The notes under the pieces: generated by a model
The model's database searches: none
What the model saw: only the letters and a program-made list of their open reading frames with translations
What the model was told of the DNA's origin: nothing
Part shown: positions 60,953-64,000 of the stretch, piece by piece
Layout of the letters: each line of letters starts with the position of its first letter
Numbering within the stretch: the first letter of the stretch is position 1
DNA from: CAWJLE01 sp963843645
GTDB lineage: Bacteria > Chloroflexota > Anaerolineae > DAOTYC01
Reading direction: 5' to 3'
Assembly (NCBI GenBank): GCA_963843645.1
Contig: CAWJLE010000003.1
Location: 62,001-126,000, forward strand
Length of the DNA: 64,000 bases
Made by a program: the position numbers and the translations under genes

Positions 60953-61294
60953 TTACTGTGCGGGGTCCAACTCGACATCGAACCAGCCGACGTCCGGCAA
61001 GGTGAACTGAAGGACGTCGGGCTTTCGGCGCGGCAGCGCCCAGGCCGCACGGGAGACGAAAACCTGGATGTCGTCGCAATCGATGATGTAGTAATCACTC
61101 ACGTCTTCTGGTTTGCCCGCCAGACCTGACGGGAAGCGGAAGGCGTTTCATCAGCCATTGGCTGCCCAACCGCTGTTGAGCGTGAGGACGTTGCCATGTT
61201 CCTTGAGATACTCTTTCAGCTTCGTCGAAGAGATGCGCCCCGAGAGGCCCATCTCCGCCGCTTGCGGGTTGCCCGCCGTTGACTCGTCCGCCAT
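60953..61294 (-). CDS. Small selenoprotein with two adjacent Sec (UGA-UGA) codons
   Basis: The frame from ATG 61294 (AAGGAGGAG eight bases upstream) reads 47 residues with LKEYLKEHGNVLTLNSGWAANG, then TGA TGA at 61148-61153, then 64 more residues (NAFRFPSGLAGKPEDVSDYY, VFVSRAAWALPRR) to TAA at 60953. The same frame continues without any shift, and the tail is protein-like. A hairpin at 61116-61133 carries the AGGTCT loop of the E. coli fdhF SECIS. The length, about 113 residues, and the CC position fit small HesB-like or CC/Se-motif redox proteins, in which Sec can replace Cys. Without recoding it would end at 47 residues. Last gene of a tungsten-type radical SAM cluster. Confidence 0.75.
61116..61133 (-). 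promoter_or_regulatory. Bacterial SECIS-like hairpin
   Basis: On the minus strand CCCGTC and GGCGGG (five Watson-Crick pairs and one U·G) close the loop AGGTCT. That is the apical loop of the E. coli fdhF SECIS, which SelB recognises. The loop GG lies 25 bases from the second TGA (22 in fdhF). Confidence 0.75.
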
Positions 61295-61319
61295 GTAGTC
61301 TCCTCCTTCAATTTGGTCC

Positions 61320-61778
61320 TTATAGTCCTTTGATCTTCTGCAGCGCGTCCTGTGCTTTCTTCTTCAGCAGCTCGAAGTAGGCTTCGGGCGTGAGCAGGGC
61401 CGCGCGGTCCTCATCCCAATCAGACAGGCGGATCTTCAGCAGCCAGCCGTCCTCGTAAGGAGACTCGTTGACCCGCTCAGGCTCGAGCTCGAGTGCGGGG
61501 TTGACTTCGACGACCTCACCGGTAACCGGACAGGTCAGATCCACCGTGGCTTTCGCGCTCTCCAGGGTGCCCATCTGGTCATCCTGTTCGATCGTGGTTC
61601 CCACTTCCGGGCATTCGACGAAAGCGATGTCGCCGAGCTTGCGCTGAAGCAGGTCCGTGACGCCGACCGTCGCGACGCCGGCGTCCACCTTGACCCACGT
61701 ATCGTAGGGGCTGTACACGCAATCCAGTCGCACCTTGAAGGAAAACTTGTCTACCGTCGTCTCGTAGTACTCTGGCAT
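61320..61778 (-). CDS. GcvH-like lipoyl-domain protein
   Basis: A 152-residue protein of the glycine cleavage H family. VTDLLQRKLGDIAFVECPEV, GTLESAKATVDLTCPVTGEV and the ESAKA segment, which carries the lipoylated Lys, are typical. Full-length H protein, not truncated. There is no P, T or L subunit nearby. In this cluster with HdrA-like and ferredoxin proteins it may act as a lipoate-based redox carrier, as in sHdr pathways. Followed 26 bases later by the selenoprotein gene. Confidence 0.88.
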   Translation of the reverse strand: MPEYYETTVDKFSFKVRLDCVYSPYDTWVKVDAGVATVGVTDLLQRKLGDIAFVECPEVGTTIEQDDQMGTLESAKATVDLTCPVTGEVVEVNPALELEPERVNESPYEDGWLLKIRLSDWDEDRAALLTPEAYFELLKKKAQDALQKIKGL

Positions 61779-61805
61779 GTCTCGTCCTCGATCTGGCCGG
61801 CCGCC

Positions 61806-62102
61806 TCAGGCCGGGGGATAAGTCTTGCGCAGCTCCTTGATGATGGCCTTGATCTCCTTCCGATCGGGGAAAGAGATGGCGTCCACCTCGCAAGCGTGGG
61901 CACACGAGGCGCAGTACACCTCGCAGTGATATGGGTTAGCGACTCCGTAGCTGCCGTCGGGCAGCGTGCCGTATACGTCGTCACGGCAGAATTCGGCGCA
62001 CTCGCCACAGCTCACACAGAGCTCCGCGTCGATCGTGGGGAACCAGGGAATCAGGCGGCGCGGAATGCCCAAATGGACCTGGTACTTCGAGTCGTCAGCC
62101 AT
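61806..62102 (-). CDS. Two-cluster 4Fe-4S ferredoxin
   Basis: A 98-residue protein. Two motifs are seen: CVSCGECAEFCRDDVYG near residue 29 and HCEVYCASCAHACEVDAIS near residue 58. The first is CxxCxxCxxxC and the second CxxxCxxCxxxC. Such proteins pass low-potential electrons. The N-terminus (YQVHLGIPRRLIPWFPTIDA) is specific to a small group. It is one of a tight operon with the HdrA-like and GcvH-like genes and probably feeds a tungsten oxidoreductase or Hdr-type complex. Confidence 0.85.
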   Translation of the reverse strand: MADDSKYQVHLGIPRRLIPWFPTIDAELCVSCGECAEFCRDDVYGTLPDGSYGVANPYHCEVYCASCAHACEVDAISFPDRKEIKAIIKELRKTYPPA

Positions 62103-62113
62103 GTCTCGGCACC

Positions 62114-62503
62114 TTACTCGTCGGATGGGCCGGCTGCGGCCGTCAGGGCCTCGACGGCCTCGGTTACTTTGGCAATGGCCTCGGCGGTGGTCAAGTTGCG
62201 CAAGTCGAGGGGCACGATGGCATCGGCGAAGCTCACACCGACCTCATCCAGCGCGTCCTTGTACATCTTGCGCTGCATGCGGGCGTCGCAGCCACCGACC
62301 ACGTACTTCACGCCCGGCCTGGCGTAGTCGCGCCAAAAGGCGTCACCGTCATCGACGCAAAGCTGTGGATGCACGATGGCGTACTCCACGTCAAGCTCGT
62401 TGCGGACGTAGTTGATCAGATCCCACAGCTTGAGCTTGTCGAAGCCGGGGCAGTTCCCGGTGCAGATACACTGGACGAATCGCGGTTTGGTTGAGTCAGT
62501 CAT
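62114..62503 (-). CDS. HdrA-N-like cysteine protein
   Basis: A 129-residue protein that resembles the N-terminal region of heterodisulfide reductase HdrA. CICTGNCPGFDKLKLWDLIN, LDVEYAIVHPQLCVDDG and VKYVVGGCDARMQRKMYKDA correspond to its cysteine-rich and post-cysteine segments. The FAD domain is missing, so it is a stand-alone version. It lies 32 bases after the radical SAM gene and 11 bases before the ferredoxin gene. Likely an electron-transfer or Fe-S partner of the cluster. Confidence 0.7.
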   Translation of the reverse strand: MTDSTKPRFVQCICTGNCPGFDKLKLWDLINYVRNELDVEYAIVHPQLCVDDGDAFWRDYARPGVKYVVGGCDARMQRKMYKDALDEVGVSFADAIVPLDLRNLTTAEAIAKVTEAVEALTAAAGPSDE

Positions 62504-62535
62504 TGGAATCCTCTTTTTCTAGAACGTGTGTCGCA

Positions 62536-63789
62536 TTACGGGCATTGGATGATGCCTTGTGCCCAGAGGCAATCGCCGCAGACCGGCGCGGGGTTGCCGA
62601 AACAGTCCTCCTGATTGGAGTCCGCCATTTCGCAGCTGCCGCAGTCGATGCAAGGTGAGAAGTCGAACGTCCGCACGCGACGCCGGAATTCGCGGTACAC
62701 CTGCCTGTCCCAGATATCACCGAGGCTCTGGGCGTCGACTGAGCCGAAGCTGTGCGACACGATGCGCTTCTCACCGTGAAGCGTAAAGAATGGATACGAA
62801 TGCAGCAGAGGCATGCACGGCGCGACCTCACCATCCCAGCGAACGAGAGCGTTCCGTTCCTGCACGAATCGGCAGTAGCGCGGCGCCTCGTTAAGGTTCA
62901 TTCCAGCGAGCAGCACGTTGCCCTGGTTGCGGACCAGGCGGCGAATCACTTCGGTGTTGCGCGGCGTCAGGTCGAATCGTGGGAGTTCCACCAGTGCGTC
63001 GTCCGGGTTAGGCTGGGGACGCCGAGGCATCGAAGTGGCTGTGAACGTGCCATACAGGCGCTGCGCGGCCATGTCCTCGGTGTGCGGCAACACGTTGCTG
63101 ACGATGATCCGTGACACACCCAACCGTCCGGCCAGGCTCTTCAGCTCCAGCAACTCCTCCAGATTGTTGTCCATGGCCACGAACGACAGGCCCAGGTCGG
63201 GTTTGCGGCAGTCGGCCCGAAATCGGACCCTGGCCAGGTGCTTCAGGTTGCGGAGCACGACGCTCAAGTCAGACCCCTGCCGAATGTCCTCGTAGGTCGG
63301 CGGCTGGGCGCCGTCCATGGAGATCACCAGGAAGTCCAGGTCGACGGCCAGGAGCTGATCGCAACGGGCTTCATCCAGCAGTGTCCCATTGGTGATCATC
63401 TCCGTGCGCAGGCCGAGGTCCTTCACCCGTTGCAGCATCTCGAAAATGCGTGGATGCGCCATGGGTTCCCCGAAACCGCCGAAATGCACGGTCTGCACCG
63501 ACGGAAGCGCCCGAAGACCCTCCAACACACCGTCGAAGGTCTCATCGGACATCATCCCCATCGACTCATCCCACACGTTGCGCACGCACGTGCGGCAATT
63601 GAGGTTGCAGACGTTGGTGGCCTCGATGTACAGCTTGAGCAGGTCATCGGGACGAGGCTGCAGCAGCAAACCGCTCGCCGTTTCGGTCACGTCCCATTCG
63701 GTTCCGGGCAACAATCCATGGCGGCGGCCGAGCCCGTCCTCCAGGTGAACGACCCCACTGCGGTCAACCCTGATGGCACTTCGCTGCAT
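62536..63789 (-). CDS. Radical SAM/SPASM protein, tungsten-cofactor oxidoreductase maturase type
   Basis: A 417-residue radical SAM enzyme. The core cluster motif is YIEATNVCNLNCRTCVRNVW (CxxxCxxC) near residue 55. GGFGEPMAHPRIFEMLQRVK and ITNGTLLDE follow, and the C-terminal SPASM-like region (CIDCGSCEMADSNQEDCFGN, then CGDCLWAQGIIQCP) would bind more clusters. The sequence style matches maturases encoded next to tungsten-cofactor aldehyde oxidoreductases. The substrate is probably a peptide or the cofactor of such an enzyme. The ATG at 63789 has GGGAGA four bases upstream. A second copy follows at the window edge. Confidence 0.75.
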   Translation of the reverse strand: MQRSAIRVDRSGVVHLEDGLGRRHGLLPGTEWDVTETASGLLLQPRPDDLLKLYIEATNVCNLNCRTCVRNVWDESMGMMSDETFDGVLEGLRALPSVQTVHFGGFGEPMAHPRIFEMLQRVKDLGLRTEMITNGTLLDEARCDQLLAVDLDFLVISMDGAQPPTYEDIRQGSDLSVVLRNLKHLARVRFRADCRKPDLGLSFVAMDNNLEELLELKSLAGRLGVSRIIVSNVLPHTEDMAAQRLYGTFTATSMPRRPQPNPDDALVELPRFDLTPRNTEVIRRLVRNQGNVLLAGMNLNEAPRYCRFVQERNALVRWDGEVAPCMPLLHSYPFFTLHGEKRIVSHSFGSVDAQSLGDIWDRQVYREFRRRVRTFDFSPCIDCGSCEMADSNQEDCFGNPAPVCGDCLWAQGIIQCP

Positions 63790-63806
63790 TTTGTCTCCCG
63801 GTCCGG

Positions 63807-64000
63807 TCATGGGCACTGGATGATGCCCTGGGCCCACAAGCAGTCGCCGCAAACCGGGGCAGGATTGCCGAAACAATCTTCCTGATTCGACTCGGCTTTC
63901 TCACAGCCGCCGCAGTCGACGCACGGTGCGAAATCAAACTTGCGCACGCGCTCACGGAACTCCGAGTACGGCGCGCTGTTCCACACGTCGACCAGGAGCC
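63807..64000 (-). CDS. Second radical SAM/SPASM protein, partial at the window edge
   Basis: Only the last 63 residues are in the window: FDFAPCVDCGGCEKAESNQE, then DCFGNPAPVCGDCLWAQG and IIQCP to the stop at 63807. The end is nearly identical to that of the neighbour at 62536-63789, so these are tandem paralogues, 17 bases apart. Neither is shown to be redundant; paired maturases may serve two related enzymes. The N-terminus is outside the window. Confidence 0.85.
   Translation of the reverse strand, partial: LLVDVWNSAPYSEFRERVRKFDFAPCVDCGGCEKAESNQEDCFGNPAPVCGDCLWAQGIIQCP

Noticed and set aside
60953..61150. Independent gene from GTG 61099 (VSDYYIIDCDD) after the TGA pair
   Set aside because: There is no ribosome-binding site, and the sequence between the TGA pair and that GTG is also protein-like in the same frame, so read-through is the simpler explanation.
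1..64000. CRISPR array
   Set aside because: No set of regularly spaced direct repeats was found; the repeats seen are palindromic and dispersed.

Overview
This window is GC-rich chromosomal DNA from an uncultured bacterium. It is most likely a Chloroflexota member of the Anaerolineae type. That placement rests on overall gene style only: secreted proteins with Thr/Pro linkers, REC/PAS/Cache histidine kinases, a riboswitch-controlled thiamine operon with MTH1187- and YkoF-like proteins, tungsten-cofactor radical SAM maturases, and GTAGGGGC-type dispersed repeats. There is no rRNA to confirm it. One tRNA is present, Arg(CCG). Many conserved genes carry single-base frameshifts, often at short homopolymers, so the sequence looks like an unpolished long-read assembly. 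Most broken genes here should not be taken as genuine pseudogenes without checking.

Layout. From 1 to 8.9 kb is an accessory region: a frameshifted FRG-domain gene, integrase remnants at both ends, a pentapeptide-repeat protein, a DUF4145-type protein, an HNH-type protein, secreted proteins and XRE regulators. It ends at tRNA-Arg(CCG). From 9 to 17 kb lie a PAP2 phosphatase, an asparaginase, RidA and a two-component block (hybrid kinase, single-domain receiver, Cache-PAS kinase). From 17.1 to 22.1 kb a TPP-riboswitch operon carries thiamine pyrophosphokinase, two thiamine/HMP-binding proteins, an ABC importer and a methyltransferase. From 22 to 33.8 kb are YigZ, two related secreted proteins (one with LysM), a cold-shock gene with a terminator in its leader, FabF and PlsX, a large polytopic membrane protein with a partial 3' duplicate, and a retropepsin-like protease.

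From 34.0 to 40.8 kb is a tightly overlapping nine-gene minus-strand operon. It holds a queuosine-precursor-type transporter, a DUF6884-like protein, a PIN-like nuclease, a P-loop ATPase, a tRNA-guanine-transglycosylase homologue with both catalytic aspartates, and four uncharacterised proteins. I interpret it as a compact 7-deazaguanine nucleic-acid modification or defence island that differs from the canonical dpd cluster. From 41 to 57 kb are housekeeping and signalling genes: SufS-like, YchF, a Cache-HAMP-GAF kinase, an Mrp ATPase with a NifU/IscU-like scaffold, SerA, an orphan patatin, VapBC, an Fe-S CCG-domain protein and an acetamidase/formamidase. At 57.3-59.2 kb is a type II restriction-modification pair with an N4-cytosine-type methyltransferase and an XcyI-like endonuclease.

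From 60.95 to 64 kb (minus strand) are tandem radical SAM/SPASM proteins of the tungsten-cofactor maturase type, an HdrA-N-like protein, a two-cluster ferredoxin, a GcvH-like lipoyl protein, and a small gene read through two consecutive in-frame TGA codons. Just downstream of the TGAs is a hairpin with the same AGGUCU apical loop as the E. coli fdhF SECIS. I call this a selenoprotein with a Sec-Sec pair. It and the 7-deazaguanine-type island are the two most interesting signals in the window.
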